From CAYTOF01 sp964439435 (GTDB lineage Bacteria > Bacillota > Clostridia > Oscillospirales > QAMX01), in the NCBI GenBank assembly GCA_964439435.1, contig CAYTOF010000004.1, forward strand, positions 1 through 60,499: DNA of 60,499 bases. The letters run 5' to 3'. Both the position numbers and the translations under genes were made by a program. The notes under the pieces were generated by a model that saw only the letters and a list, made by a program, of their open reading frames with translations, ran no database searches and was not told the DNA's origin. Positions 49,985 through 59,010 of the stretch are shown here, one piece after another. Each line of letters begins with the position of its first letter. Positions within the stretch are counted from its first letter, which is position 1.

Positions 49985-50431
49985 TTACCGCCTATTGTTT
50001 TTGTCTTCAGGTTTATCTTTAAAAACAAAAAAGAGTTGTGTGAAATAGCTAACGAAGAAAGTGCTAGTGTCTGTAATTAATTTTGCAACTAGAGCATGCA
50101 TGTCCCAATTTATGTGAAAAAGTGCAATTAAGAAGTTTCCTATGATAGCAACAATGACCACTACCCCACTATATGCTATCAACCGTCGAAAAAGTCCGGC
50201 AGAACCTTTTTTCTGGAAAACAATATAGTTATTGAATGCAAAATTTGCGGCCGCGCCTATTACTTTGGCAATTGTGTAGCACACATTGATGCTATCAAGC
50301 TTCACAATATCAAGAAGAAATATGTACACAAGGTAATCTAAAAGTGTCGAACTGAGCGAAGATATTATGAATAAAGCCATCAACTTTATGTTTTTTGTTT
50401 GGTTTATCCTGAATCGATTGAACAATGACAA
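49985..50431 (-). CDS. GtrA family membrane protein
   Basis: 148 residues, four predicted transmembrane helices (about 17-40, 45-65, 85-108 and 115-135), with the GtrA pattern FIISSLSSTLLDYLVYIFLL and AAANFAFNNYIVFQ. GtrA-like proteins are thought to flip undecaprenyl-linked sugars or otherwise assist surface glycosylation. It is divergent from, and 62 bases away from, a glycosyltransferase of the dolichyl-phosphate-mannose-synthase kind, a frequent partner, so the two probably act in one surface-glycan step. Confidence 0.88.
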   Translation of the reverse strand: MSLFNRFRINQTKNIKLMALFIISSLSSTLLDYLVYIFLLDIVKLDSINVCYTIAKVIGAAANFAFNNYIVFQKKGSAGLFRRLIAYSGVVVIVAIIGNFLIALFHINWDMHALVAKLITDTSTFFVSYFTQLFFVFKDKPEDKNNRR

Positions 50432-50493
50432 TCTATATCTCCTCCTTCAATCCCCTTTTAGTAAGAGAATTATTTCACATATGAGGTGGTCAA

Positions 50494-51522
50494 ATGTTAA
50501 CAAATGCCGTAGCCCTTATACCTGCCTACAACCCAGACATGAGATTAGTTGAATTAATCATCGCTCTAAAAGAGTGTGGATTTGATAAAATCGTTGTTGT
50601 TGATGACGGTAGCGAGGAAAAATGTCAAGAGGTATTCAACAAAGCTGTCGAACACGGTGTAAGTTTGTGTAAGCACAGCATTAACCTTGGAAAAGGACGC
50701 GCTTTAAAGACTGGATTTAATTATATATTGCGCAAACATCCTGAATATTCAGCAATATGTATAGATTCTGACGGGCAACATGATGAAAAAGATGCCGCAC
50801 GTGCTGCTTGTCTTGTAGAAGAACACCCGAAATCACTGGTTTTGGGATATCGAAAGTTTTATGAAACACCAAATATTCCCTTTGCAAATTTATTCGGGAA
50901 TATATTTACTAGATTTAGCGTATTTGCATTAACCGGGATGTGGTTCAGAGATACACAGAATGGATTGCGCGGGTACTCACCTGAAATAATGCGAAAATTT
51001 ATCGAACTTCCAGGAGAGCGATTTGAGTTCGAAACCGCTGCATTTTTGTTTGTGCGTTACGAGCAGATAAAGTGTGTTGAGTTCCCAATCAAGGTGCATT
51101 ATGATAAAAAGGGTGCATATAAAACAAATTTCCGCCGTGTAATTGATTCTTTACTTATATATAAAACGCTTTTTTGCGTTTTATATTTTCCTATTCTGGT
51201 ATTTTTGGCAACATCCGTGATAGTGCTCTTAACACTGTTAACTGAGAGTGGATATGTAAAGGATATAATCAAAATTGTGGCTCCGTTTGCTCTGGGATGG
51301 GGTATACTTTCCATCAGAGCAAAGCATAAAATAGCGTTAATCTCAGGAGGACTCTTGTTAAGCATATTGTATGCGCTGTCTTTCTTATTTTTATGTGGTA
51401 AAGGGTATTCGATTGCGTTTGTCTATGGAATTCTTGTACTGCCATTTAGCGCAATTAACTTGTTGTTTTATAATAATTTGGGATATGGTCGAAGACCACG
51501 TATAATTCATTTCAAGAAATAA
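50494..51522 (+). CDS. Family 2 glycosyltransferase with C-terminal membrane helices
   Basis: 342 residues. A GT-A domain (about 1-220): ALIPAYNPDMRLVELI, VVVDDGSEE, GKGRALKTGFNY and ICIDSDGQHD (metal-binding D-x-D), with FRDTQNGLRGYSPE. Four or so hydrophobic helices follow at about 230-330. This layout is like DPM1/GtrB enzymes that charge a lipid phosphate with a sugar at the membrane. The ATG has GAGGTGG upstream. Partner GtrA gene is divergent. The sugar is unknown. Confidence 0.9.
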   Translation: MLTNAVALIPAYNPDMRLVELIIALKECGFDKIVVVDDGSEEKCQEVFNKAVEHGVSLCKHSINLGKGRALKTGFNYILRKHPEYSAICIDSDGQHDEKDAARAACLVEEHPKSLVLGYRKFYETPNIPFANLFGNIFTRFSVFALTGMWFRDTQNGLRGYSPEIMRKFIELPGERFEFETAAFLFVRYEQIKCVEFPIKVHYDKKGAYKTNFRRVIDSLLIYKTLFCVLYFPILVFLATSVIVLLTLLTESGYVKDIIKIVAPFALGWGILSIRAKHKIALISGGLLLSILYALSFLFLCGKGYSIAFVYGILVLPFSAINLLFYNNLGYGRRPRIIHFKK

Positions 51523-51588
51523 CACAAGTTGCAAAACATTGGAGAGTTGAGAGCTATATATGGATATGAGATGTGACTTAGAATATGT

Positions 51589-52116
51589 CTAACGATGTGA
51601 AATGGAGTCCCAAATCCTTATTTTTTCAAACCTAGTAATAATAGCCCACAATATTGATGAATAAACAGGGATGCTTATAAGTCGGAATGGTAGTTTAGAT
51701 AATAAAATGGCAAGCATGGTTTGGTTGGCATAGAATGCTTGAAAGATTAAGCTGTTCAAAAACAAATCACAAATCAAAGTAACGCAAGTTACAGAGAGTG
51801 TGACCCAAAAAAGACTATGCCTTTTTTGGGGATGCAAGATAAGCCCATATATGACACCGCGTAGCGCAGCCACAGCGGTAAGTGGCAACATCAGGGCTCT
51901 GCCATCAAACAAGAGCGTTCCAATCAAGTCTCCGGCAATACAATTTACAGCTGCAATAAAAGGTCCAAAGAGAAGGCCCGAGATTGAATGTGATAGGAAT
52001 TGCAAGCTGTATCTGTCATAGGGAAATACTTCATATTTTAATAGACGAGTAAAGAGTATATCTAGGGCTATCATCAGTGCACACAGGCTCATTATCAACA
52101 ACTTTTTATTTCTCAC
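51589..52116 (-). CDS. ECF transporter S component, folate (FolT) type
   Basis: 175 residues, about five or six membrane helices. The pattern (MSLCALMIALDILFTRLL, SLQFLSHSISGLLFGPFIAAVNCIAGDLIG) resembles FolT-type substrate-binding subunits of energy-coupling factor transporters. ATPase and EcfT subunits are not nearby, as expected for group II modules that share one ECF. The start is a GTG at 52116, with AGAGGT upstream. It is 29 bases after ruvB on the same strand, an unrelated partner. Folate is the best guess; other vitamins are possible. Confidence 0.8.
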   Translation of the reverse strand: MRNKKLLIMSLCALMIALDILFTRLLKYEVFPYDRYSLQFLSHSISGLLFGPFIAAVNCIAGDLIGTLLFDGRALMLPLTAVAALRGVIYGLILHPQKRHSLFWVTLSVTCVTLICDLFLNSLIFQAFYANQTMLAILLSKLPFRLISIPVYSSILWAIITRFEKIRIWDSISHR

Positions 52117-52145
52117 ATTAACCTCTATTTATATAAATTAAAATA

Positions 52146-53201
52146 TTATTCATCCAATGTAGTTTGCTCAGTATTTGGTAAATCATTTTGTGGATATAAT
52201 GCCAAATGTTTACATGCGTTTACAGTTACAGCTCGTCCGCGAGGTGTCCTGGTGAGAAATCCAATCTGCATTAAATAGGGTTCATAAACATCCTCAATTG
52301 TCAAAGGATCTTCACCTACTGTTGCAGAAATAGACTCAAGTCCAACCGGTCCACCGCCAAAATTGGTTATAATCGATTTCAGCATTCCTCTGTCTATATT
52401 GTCAAGTCCTAGATTGTCAATTTCTAGTGCTAGTAGAGCCATATCAGCAACTTCTTTTGTGATTATACCCTGTGCCTTTACTTGAGCAAAATCTCGAACA
52501 CGGCGCAACAATCGATTTGCTACTCTGGGAGTTCCACGGGAACGCATTGCAATCTCTGCTGCCCCACCCTTGTCCACTTCAATTCTTAGTATATTTGCTG
52601 ATCTTTGAACAATTTCTGAAAGCTCTTCAGTGGAATATAACTCAAGTCTTAGCAAAACGCCAAATCGGTCTCTTAGTGGACTTGTCAGCAGTCCTGCCCG
52701 TGTAGTTGCTCCTATAAGGGTGAATTTTGGAAGCGAAATACGAAGGGATTCTGCTCCCATACCTTTTCCCATGATTATATCAAATGCGAAATCCTCCATT
52801 GCAGGATATAAAACTTCTTCAACGGCCGGATTAAGTCTATGAATTTCATCAATAAATAAAATATCATTTTCTTCAAGTTTTGAGAGCAAAGTGGCTAAAT
52901 CTCTACTTTTTTCAATGGCAGGCCCGGATGTTATGCGAATTGAAACGCCCATTTCATTGGCGATAACACCAGCGAGAGATGTTTTTCCCAGCCCGGGTGG
53001 ACCATAAAGTAAGACATGATCAAGTGGTTCTTTGCGTATTCGTGCAGCATCTATATAAATTTTAAGAAGTTCCTTTGCTTTAATTTGACCTAAATAGTCA
53101 TCAAATCGCTTGGGACGTAAAACATTTTCAGCACCATTGTCCTCAATTGAACGTGAAGGTGAAATTATTCTATTTTCTGTTTCTTCGTAATGGATTGCCA
53201 A
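52146..53201 (-). CDS. ruvB: Holliday junction helicase RuvB
   Basis: 351 residues, AAA+ motor of branch migration. Seen: LRPKRFDDYLGQ, Walker A GPPGLGKTSL, Walker B LFIDEIHRLN, TLIGATTRAGLLTSPLRDRF (with arginine finger region) and the C-terminal winged helix GPVGLESISATVGED followed by IGFLTRTPRGR. It works with RuvA, which targets the junction. It starts 20 bases after the ruvA stop in the ruvC-ruvA-ruvB order. No defect seen. Confidence 0.98.
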   Translation of the reverse strand: MAIHYEETENRIISPSRSIEDNGAENVLRPKRFDDYLGQIKAKELLKIYIDAARIRKEPLDHVLLYGPPGLGKTSLAGVIANEMGVSIRITSGPAIEKSRDLATLLSKLEENDILFIDEIHRLNPAVEEVLYPAMEDFAFDIIMGKGMGAESLRISLPKFTLIGATTRAGLLTSPLRDRFGVLLRLELYSTEELSEIVQRSANILRIEVDKGGAAEIAMRSRGTPRVANRLLRRVRDFAQVKAQGIITKEVADMALLALEIDNLGLDNIDRGMLKSIITNFGGGPVGLESISATVGEDPLTIEDVYEPYLMQIGFLTRTPRGRAVTVNACKHLALYPQNDLPNTEQTTLDE

Positions 53202-53221
53202 AACACTGCCTCCTAATTTGA

Positions 53222-53815
53222 CTACATGTTTTTGAGAGCTGTCCTTATTATGTCTTCAGTACTGAAGATTTCCTTGCTTACTGAGTTAACAGCATTCCTA
53301 GCCTCCGATAGAGAATATCCTAAAACCATAAGTGCAGAAATGGCACTTTCTCGAGATTCGTTTAGTAGTCCTGTATCGTTGCCCGGTTCATCTTCGAACG
53401 GTTCAATAGACAGTTCTTTTGCGAGTTTTTCTTTAAGTTCGAGGATGATGCGCTGAGCAAGTTTTTTACCAATCCCTTGTGCCTGACAGAGTGTCTTTTC
53501 GTCGCTTTGTATTATAGCAAAAGCAAGTTTGTCAGTGGACGATGACGAAAGAAGTGATAAAGCAGCTTTAGGACCTACTCCAGATATATCCAGAAGCATT
53601 AGAAATAGTTTTTTTTCACTTTTGTCCGAAAAACCATAAAGGTCCATGATGCCTTCTCGAACATGCAGGTATGTGTATAGGATCAGCTTTTCTCCCAACA
53701 TTGCCTTGGCCAATGTAGCGGTGGATACCGCCAATGCAAAACAGATACCATGACATTCGAGACCGATAAAATCTGAGCCTATGTCAGCTACAGTACCTTC
53801 GATATAATGAAACAA
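53222..53815 (-). CDS. ruvA: Holliday junction DNA-binding protein RuvA
   Basis: 197 residues, tetrameric junction clamp. The OB-fold N-terminus reads FHYIEGTVADIGSDFI, followed by LHVREGIMDLYGF and two helix-hairpin-helix motifs (ISGVGPKAALSLL, QGIGKKLAQRIILEL), and the C-terminal RuvB-binding domain. The start is set at the TTG at 53815: GGAGAGG lies five bases upstream and the resulting N-terminus (FHYIEG) is that of the family. The longer open frame up to 53875 would overlap ruvC and add 20 atypical residues. Confidence 0.95.
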   Translation of the reverse strand: MFHYIEGTVADIGSDFIGLECHGICFALAVSTATLAKAMLGEKLILYTYLHVREGIMDLYGFSDKSEKKLFLMLLDISGVGPKAALSLLSSSSTDKLAFAIIQSDEKTLCQAQGIGKKLAQRIILELKEKLAKELSIEPFEDEPGNDTGLLNESRESAISALMVLGYSLSEARNAVNSVSKEIFSTEDIIRTALKNM

Positions 53816-53828
53816 TGAAACCTCTCCC

Positions 53829-54326
53829 CTACTCATCTCGATTGTTGTATAATAATGAACCTGTTGTTCCGGCATGACACAATGCAGCGGCTAAAGCATC
53901 TGCTGCGTCGTCCGGTTTAGGAGGTTTACTTAGTTTAAGTCGTAGTTGCGTCATTTGCATCATCTGACTTTTGGTTGCGCGACCATAACCTGTAAGCGCA
54001 AGTTTTATTTGTAGCGGTGTATATTCAAATATATTTATTCCTTGATTTTTAAGAGCCAGCAGAATAACACCACGTGCCTGTGACACTTCAATTATTGTTT
54101 TTTGGTTGGATTTAAAGAATATCTTTTCTACTGCTGCGCAGTCAGGCTTATATTTGCTTAACAGGATGTTTAAATCAGCATATATTTCAGCAAGGCGATC
54201 TGGAATGCTTTGTTCTTTGGATGTTGTTATTATTCCATGTGCCACTGCTTTGTGAACAGCTTTAGAAGATGAAATGACACCGTATCCAATAACACCAACT
54301 CCTGGGTCGAGTCCAAGTATTTTCAT
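53829..54326 (-). CDS. ruvC: Holliday junction resolvase RuvC
   Basis: 165 residues with the RNase H-like fold. Catalytic acids visible: D7 in GLDPGVGVIGYG, the glutamate in AAVEKIFF, and the C-terminal aspartates in PKPDDAADALAAALCH. It cuts Holliday junctions in the RuvAB complex. The ATG at 54326 follows GAGGAG; an open frame to 54350 lacks such a signal. It leads the ruvCAB operon. Confidence 0.97.
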   Translation of the reverse strand: MKILGLDPGVGVIGYGVISSSKAVHKAVAHGIITTSKEQSIPDRLAEIYADLNILLSKYKPDCAAVEKIFFKSNQKTIIEVSQARGVILLALKNQGINIFEYTPLQIKLALTGYGRATKSQMMQMTQLRLKLSKPPKPDDAADALAAALCHAGTTGSLLYNNRDE

Positions 54327-54711
54327 ATTCTCCTCATTACAAATCAGCAATTACGCACTCAGACAAAAAGAACAAGCGCATTGCGATAGAAATCAAGTTT
54401 GATTGGTTTTGATTGTATGATTTTTGCTTTAATTATGTTTATTATACCATAATCACTGACAAAATAGTAAGACAGTTAGACAATCGATTTACTAAGCAGG
54501 TGTTTTAATTCACATTATTTTAGGGCGGGCGGTCACGCTGTAAGGAGTCAATAGTACAAAACAGCTAATTCCTCAGCATGCATTTTAGTCAAGAATACTG
54601 CATTTACTTTTGAAATACTAGAATAACAAGCATTGGCTAAATATAACTTGACAGTAACGGGTATAAATTGGTAAAATAAAGTAAATATATATAAATGTCG
54701 GAGGGGGCCTT
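54327..54711. other. Divergent region ruvC / glgB
   Basis: About 385 bases. It contains the glgB promoter at 54648-54677. A short GC-rich island at about 54525-54540 (GGGCGGGCGGTCACGC) stands out from the AT-rich surroundings. No gene seen. Confidence 0.5.
54648..54677 (+). promoter_or_regulatory. Promoter of the glycogen operon
   Basis: Perfect TTGACA (54648-54653), an 18-base spacer and TAAAAT (54672-54677), 34 bases before glgB. Confidence 0.7.
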
Positions 54712-56574
54712 ATGTCGGAAAAAGCAATTGCAAACAATCCGCTTGGTCTCTTTTCCAGATCTGCATCTCTTTATAGGAGATTGGGTTCACACCCATTGCC
54801 TTTTTCATCAGGATTTCGCTTCAATTTGTGGGCTCCAAATGCTTTAGCGGTATATATTTCCGGGGATTTCAACAACTGGAATGAAAGAAGTCATCCTTTG
54901 GCACTTTCTGCTCATGGTATATGGAGCATTGACGTAGAAAAAGTAACGAGCCAACAAAAATATAAGTATATAATAGCTACAGAAAAAGAAGATTTCTTGT
55001 GGCGGAATGATCCATGTGCCTATTATTTTATTTTAGATTCTGAGATTACATCAGCAACCTGGGAATCAACTTTTACTTGGCATGATCAAAATTATTTTTT
55101 AAGATTATCCTCAGCAAATGCAACACGCAGACAACCAATATCTATATATGAACTGCATATAGGATCATGGAAGACTGATCCAAACAAAAGAATAACATAC
55201 AAAACCATCGCGCCAGTTTTAGCGGAATATGTCTTGGATATGGGATTTACACATATTGAGTTATTACCTCTGACAGAGCATCCATTTGATGGTTCTTGGG
55301 GATACCAGACAACAGGGTATTTTGCACCTACATCTCGCTATGGCACACCCGATGATTTTAAGTATTTTATAAATCATATGCATGAAAATGGAATAGGTGT
55401 AATAATTGATTGGGTTCCTGCTCATTTTCCTCGTGATGATGGTGCTCTTGCAAATTTTGACGGCACCCCTCTTTTCGAAATAAAAGACGAACGTCACGCA
55501 GCACATGACCAATGGGGAACGCTGCGATTTGATGTCTCAGATGATAGGATAAGGAGCTTTCTTATTTCAAGTGCCCTTCATTTTTTTTCAGAATATCATG
55601 TAGATGGAATACGTGTTGATGCCGTCGCGTCCTTGTTACATTTAGATTATGGGCGCAACTATGATCTAAAAAATTGTTATGGAGGGATAGAGGATCTTGA
55701 TGGTATAAGCTTTTTAAAGGAGCTTACATCCAAAATATCACGAAAATTCCCACATGCTTTAATTATAGCTGAAGACTCCAGTGACTATCAAGGGGTAACA
55801 AAAAGTCATCAGAATAAAGGTCTTGGTTTCACATATAAATGGAATATGGGCTGGATGAATGATACTCTGCGGTATATGGAGACAGATCCTCTCTTTAGAG
55901 GCGGAGTACACAACTTAATGACATTTTCGCTTATGTATGCCTTTACAGAAAGCTTTATTTTGCCTATTTCACATGATGAGTGCGTTCATGGTAAAAAGAG
56001 TTTACTCGACAAGATGCCGGGAAAATACAAAGACAAGTTCGCTTCAACAAGACTGTATTTGACTTATATGTTTACGCATCCCGGAAAAAAACTATTATTT
56101 ATGGGAAGTGAATTTGGTCAATTTATCGAATGGCGCTACTATGAGCAGCTAGAGTGGGAATTACTAAAATACGACAGCCATGCAAAATTACATGGTTTTG
56201 TCAAGGATCTTTTACATTTTTACAAAAAGCATTCACCGCTTTGGGCAAAGGATAATTCATGGAATGGCTTTTTATGGTCTAATCCTGACGATAATACATT
56301 TGATGTTTTTTCATACATTAGAGTTCATAAGAACAAAATGCTACTAATTATTTTGAACGCAACACCGATTGAGCGAAATGACTATCTTTTAGGAGTGCCA
56401 AAGTATGGAAAATACAAATTAATTTTCAACACAGATGAGTCAGATTATTTTGGCAGTGATTCAAAAATCAAACCTGAAATCACTGCAGTACGGCAACATT
56501 TTTTAAAATTCAGATATACTCTTTGTGCTGACCTACCACCATTAAGTGCATTGATTTATGAATACGAGAGGTGA
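54712..56574 (+). CDS. glgB: 1,4-alpha-glucan branching enzyme
   Basis: 620 residues, GH13 enzyme that makes alpha-1,6 branches in glycogen. Order: a carbohydrate-binding (CBM48) domain (FRFNLWAPNALAVYISGDFNNW), then the barrel with IELLPLTEHP, VDGIRVDAVASLL (nucleophile aspartate), IIAEDSSDY (acid/base glutamate) and ISHDECVHGKKSLLDKMPG, and a C-terminal all-beta domain. Length is typical of Firmicutes GlgB without an extra N domain. GGAGGGGGCC precedes the ATG. First gene of glgB-glgC-glgD-glgA; glgC begins six bases after its stop. Confidence 0.97.
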   Translation: MSEKAIANNPLGLFSRSASLYRRLGSHPLPFSSGFRFNLWAPNALAVYISGDFNNWNERSHPLALSAHGIWSIDVEKVTSQQKYKYIIATEKEDFLWRNDPCAYYFILDSEITSATWESTFTWHDQNYFLRLSSANATRRQPISIYELHIGSWKTDPNKRITYKTIAPVLAEYVLDMGFTHIELLPLTEHPFDGSWGYQTTGYFAPTSRYGTPDDFKYFINHMHENGIGVIIDWVPAHFPRDDGALANFDGTPLFEIKDERHAAHDQWGTLRFDVSDDRIRSFLISSALHFFSEYHVDGIRVDAVASLLHLDYGRNYDLKNCYGGIEDLDGISFLKELTSKISRKFPHALIIAEDSSDYQGVTKSHQNKGLGFTYKWNMGWMNDTLRYMETDPLFRGGVHNLMTFSLMYAFTESFILPISHDECVHGKKSLLDKMPGKYKDKFASTRLYLTYMFTHPGKKLLFMGSEFGQFIEWRYYEQLEWELLKYDSHAKLHGFVKDLLHFYKKHSPLWAKDNSWNGFLWSNPDDNTFDVFSYIRVHKNKMLLIILNATPIERNDYLLGVPKYGKYKLIFNTDESDYFGSDSKIKPEITAVRQHFLKFRYTLCADLPPLSALIYEYER

Positions 56575-56580
56575 ATTGCT

Positions 56581-57819
56581 ATGCGACAAACAGAGATAGT
56601 TGCCATGATTCTGGCCGGTGGACAAGGCTCGAGGCTTGGAGTCCTCACCGAAAAAATCGCCAAGCCTGGTCTGTCTTTTGGGGGTAAATACCGAATAATT
56701 GACTTTGTCTTATCAAACTGTGCAAATTCCGGTATTTCAACCGTGGGAGTCTTAACACAATATCAACCCTTAGAATTAAACACCTACATTGGTAGCGGTC
56801 AACCTTGGGATTTGGACAGATTAAATGGAGGTGTGTATATACTACCTCCATTTGTAAAAGGACAACGTGGCGAATGGTACAAAGGGACTGCAAATGCTAT
56901 ATATCAAAATATTAGATTTATTGAACAGTTCAATCCGGAAGATGTCGCAATACTGAGTGGAGACCATATTTATACCATGGATTACCGAGAGATGTGGCGA
57001 TTCCATCGTGCCAATAGCGCTTCTTTAACGATTGCATCAATAGAAGTTCCCATTTCGGAAGCTAATCGATTTGGAATACTCCAAACTGATGTATATGGAA
57101 AAGTAATTGGCTTTGAAGAAAAACCTGAAAAACCATTAGGAACTCTGGCAAGTATGGGAGTTTATATATTTAATTGGAACACCTTAAAATCCTATCTGGA
57201 ATCTGATGAAAAAGACGTACACAGTTCAAATGATTTCGGAAAGGATCTTATACCTAAGATGATGCAAGACCAATGCCCTATTTTTGCATACCAGTTTTCA
57301 GGTTATTGGAAGGATGTTGGTACTATAAAAAGTCTATGGGAAGCAAATATGGAGATGCTTGGAAGCCCACCTGCTTTGAATATTGATGATGATCATTGGA
57401 GAGTTTATTCAAGGCATATTGACCTTCCGCCTCATTATATCTCCCATAGTGCTAATATCCGCAACAGTGCTATTACGGAAGGTTGCAATGTTTTTGGAAA
57501 TGTTGAACGATCTGTGTTATTTTCCGGTGTTACCATTGAAGAAGGTGCGCACGTCACTGACTCTATTATATTTCCGTTCACCAAAATAAAATCCGGCGCG
57601 ACTGTTGACAAAGCGATAATTGCTCAAGACTGTATAATAGGTGAAAATGCTTTTGTAGGAAGCGATAGCCCAAATATATCTTTTCCGCACGACCCTCTCT
57701 GCTCTGATAATTTGACACTAGTGGCACAGGGCATAAAAATTGGCAAGAATGTTCAAATTGGACGTGAAGTTTCGATAACCGATGATGTTTTCTTAGCTGA
57801 AATTAGAGAGGAGGATTAG
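56581..57819 (+). CDS. glgC: Glucose-1-phosphate adenylyltransferase, catalytic subunit
   Basis: 412 residues. Makes ADP-glucose from ATP and glucose-1-phosphate, the committed step of glycogen synthesis. Catalytic motifs are complete: GGQGSRLGVLTEKIAKPGLSFG-type loop, SGDHIYTMDY with the metal aspartate, GFEEKPEKP, SMGVYIFN, and a C-terminal left-handed beta-helix with hexad repeats (IRNSAITEGCNV onwards). Activity is shared with the GlgD subunit. Good GAGGTG upstream. The stop is one base before glgD. Confidence 0.97.
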   Translation: MRQTEIVAMILAGGQGSRLGVLTEKIAKPGLSFGGKYRIIDFVLSNCANSGISTVGVLTQYQPLELNTYIGSGQPWDLDRLNGGVYILPPFVKGQRGEWYKGTANAIYQNIRFIEQFNPEDVAILSGDHIYTMDYREMWRFHRANSASLTIASIEVPISEANRFGILQTDVYGKVIGFEEKPEKPLGTLASMGVYIFNWNTLKSYLESDEKDVHSSNDFGKDLIPKMMQDQCPIFAYQFSGYWKDVGTIKSLWEANMEMLGSPPALNIDDDHWRVYSRHIDLPPHYISHSANIRNSAITEGCNVFGNVERSVLFSGVTIEEGAHVTDSIIFPFTKIKSGATVDKAIIAQDCIIGENAFVGSDSPNISFPHDPLCSDNLTLVAQGIKIGKNVQIGREVSITDDVFLAEIREED

Positions 57820-57820
57820 G

Positions 57821-58939
57821 ATGAACGATACATTGGGTATTATAATGACTGGTTTTCCAGATAATGCATTGGGAGATCTGACCAGGATACGGTCGCTTGC
57901 TGCCGTTCCTGTTTGCGGGCGTTATAGATTGGTTGATTTTATTTTATCAAATTTGGTGAACTCTGGTATTACAAATGTTGGAATCCCTATGGTTTCGCAT
58001 TATCGTTCACTTATGGATCATCTTGGTTCCGGTAAAGAATGGGACTTGAATCGGAAACTTTATGGACTTTTCATTCTACCGCCATATATTGGACGGGATG
58101 GAGGCAGCAGTGCTTTGGGAGATTTGGATGTTTTAGGAGGAATACTTGATTACCTTGCTCGTTCCAAACACAAATATGTACTTTTATCAGGATGCGATTC
58201 ATTGTATAATACTACTTTTTATGGGCTGCGTGAAAGTCATCTCGTTTCCGGAGCTGATATAACCATACTTTGTCGAAAAACCGGTCCCTTCTGCGCTCCT
58301 TTCAGAAAGAACGTTTGGTTATTTCCTGACAAAACAGGCCGACTTGTTGACATTGAAGTTAGTCCCAGTTGTGGTCCAAGTCATTTGGCATCCATGGGTG
58401 TTTACTTTATGAGAAAAGATTTTCTTGAAGAGCAAATTTTTCGTGGTATTTCACGCGGGATGCATGATTTTGTGATGGATATTCTGATTAAAAATATAGA
58501 AAGTATGCATATGCAAACATTGGAGTATTCAGGATATGTCGGTGCAATTGACTGCGTGTTTTCATATTTTCGTGAGAACTTGCAAACTCTTGACCCGAAT
58601 ATCAGTTCTGAGCTTTTTAATCCAAAAACACCTATTTATACGAAAGTAAAAGATCAAGTCCCAACCATCTACGGAGAACAAGCGATTGTTAGAAATTCTG
58701 TCATAGCAGATGGTTGCAAAATAAATGGGCGTGTAGAAAACAGTTTGATATTTCGAGCAGTAGAAATTGAAAGCGATGCAATAGTTACAAATTCTATTAT
58801 TATGCAAAACTCTCAAATTCAACGAGATGTAAAATTAGATTATTCAATACTGGACAAAAATGTGGTCGTGAGATACTCAAAGCGACTAATGGGACAAGAA
58901 AATTTTCCTGTTGTGATTGGTAAAAACGCAGTTATCTAA
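57821..58939 (+). CDS. glgD: Glucose-1-phosphate adenylyltransferase, GlgD subunit
   Basis: 372 residues, paralog of GlgC. The GlgC nucleotide loop is degenerate here (GIIMTGFPDNALGDLT in place of GGxGSRL) and the substrate-binding AKP segment is replaced by AAVP, so it should have little activity of its own. In Firmicutes GlgD raises GlgC activity in a heteromer. The fold is otherwise complete, including VDFILSNLVNSGITNVGI and the C-terminal beta-helix (VRNSVIADGCKINGRVENS). GAGGAGG overlaps the glgC end, and the genes are one base apart. Confidence 0.94.
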   Translation: MNDTLGIIMTGFPDNALGDLTRIRSLAAVPVCGRYRLVDFILSNLVNSGITNVGIPMVSHYRSLMDHLGSGKEWDLNRKLYGLFILPPYIGRDGGSSALGDLDVLGGILDYLARSKHKYVLLSGCDSLYNTTFYGLRESHLVSGADITILCRKTGPFCAPFRKNVWLFPDKTGRLVDIEVSPSCGPSHLASMGVYFMRKDFLEEQIFRGISRGMHDFVMDILIKNIESMHMQTLEYSGYVGAIDCVFSYFRENLQTLDPNISSELFNPKTPIYTKVKDQVPTIYGEQAIVRNSVIADGCKINGRVENSLIFRAVEIESDAIVTNSIIMQNSQIQRDVKLDYSILDKNVVVRYSKRLMGQENFPVVIGKNAVI

Positions 58940-59010
58940 GCATTATGCAATAATATCTATTACCTGTTGCCATTTAATATGGAATCATACATCAGCCGAA
59001 AGGATCATAC

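Noticed and set aside
52117..52145. THF riboswitch in front of the FolT-type gene
   Set aside because: Only 29 bases separate it from ruvB, too few for an aptamer.
53816..53875. Longer RuvA starting at 53875
   Set aside because: The extension overlaps ruvC and is not conserved; a TTG with an ideal ribosome binding site gives the family N-terminus.
54525..54570. GC-rich stretch upstream of glgB as a riboswitch
   Set aside because: It lies upstream of the predicted promoter and matches no aptamer I know.
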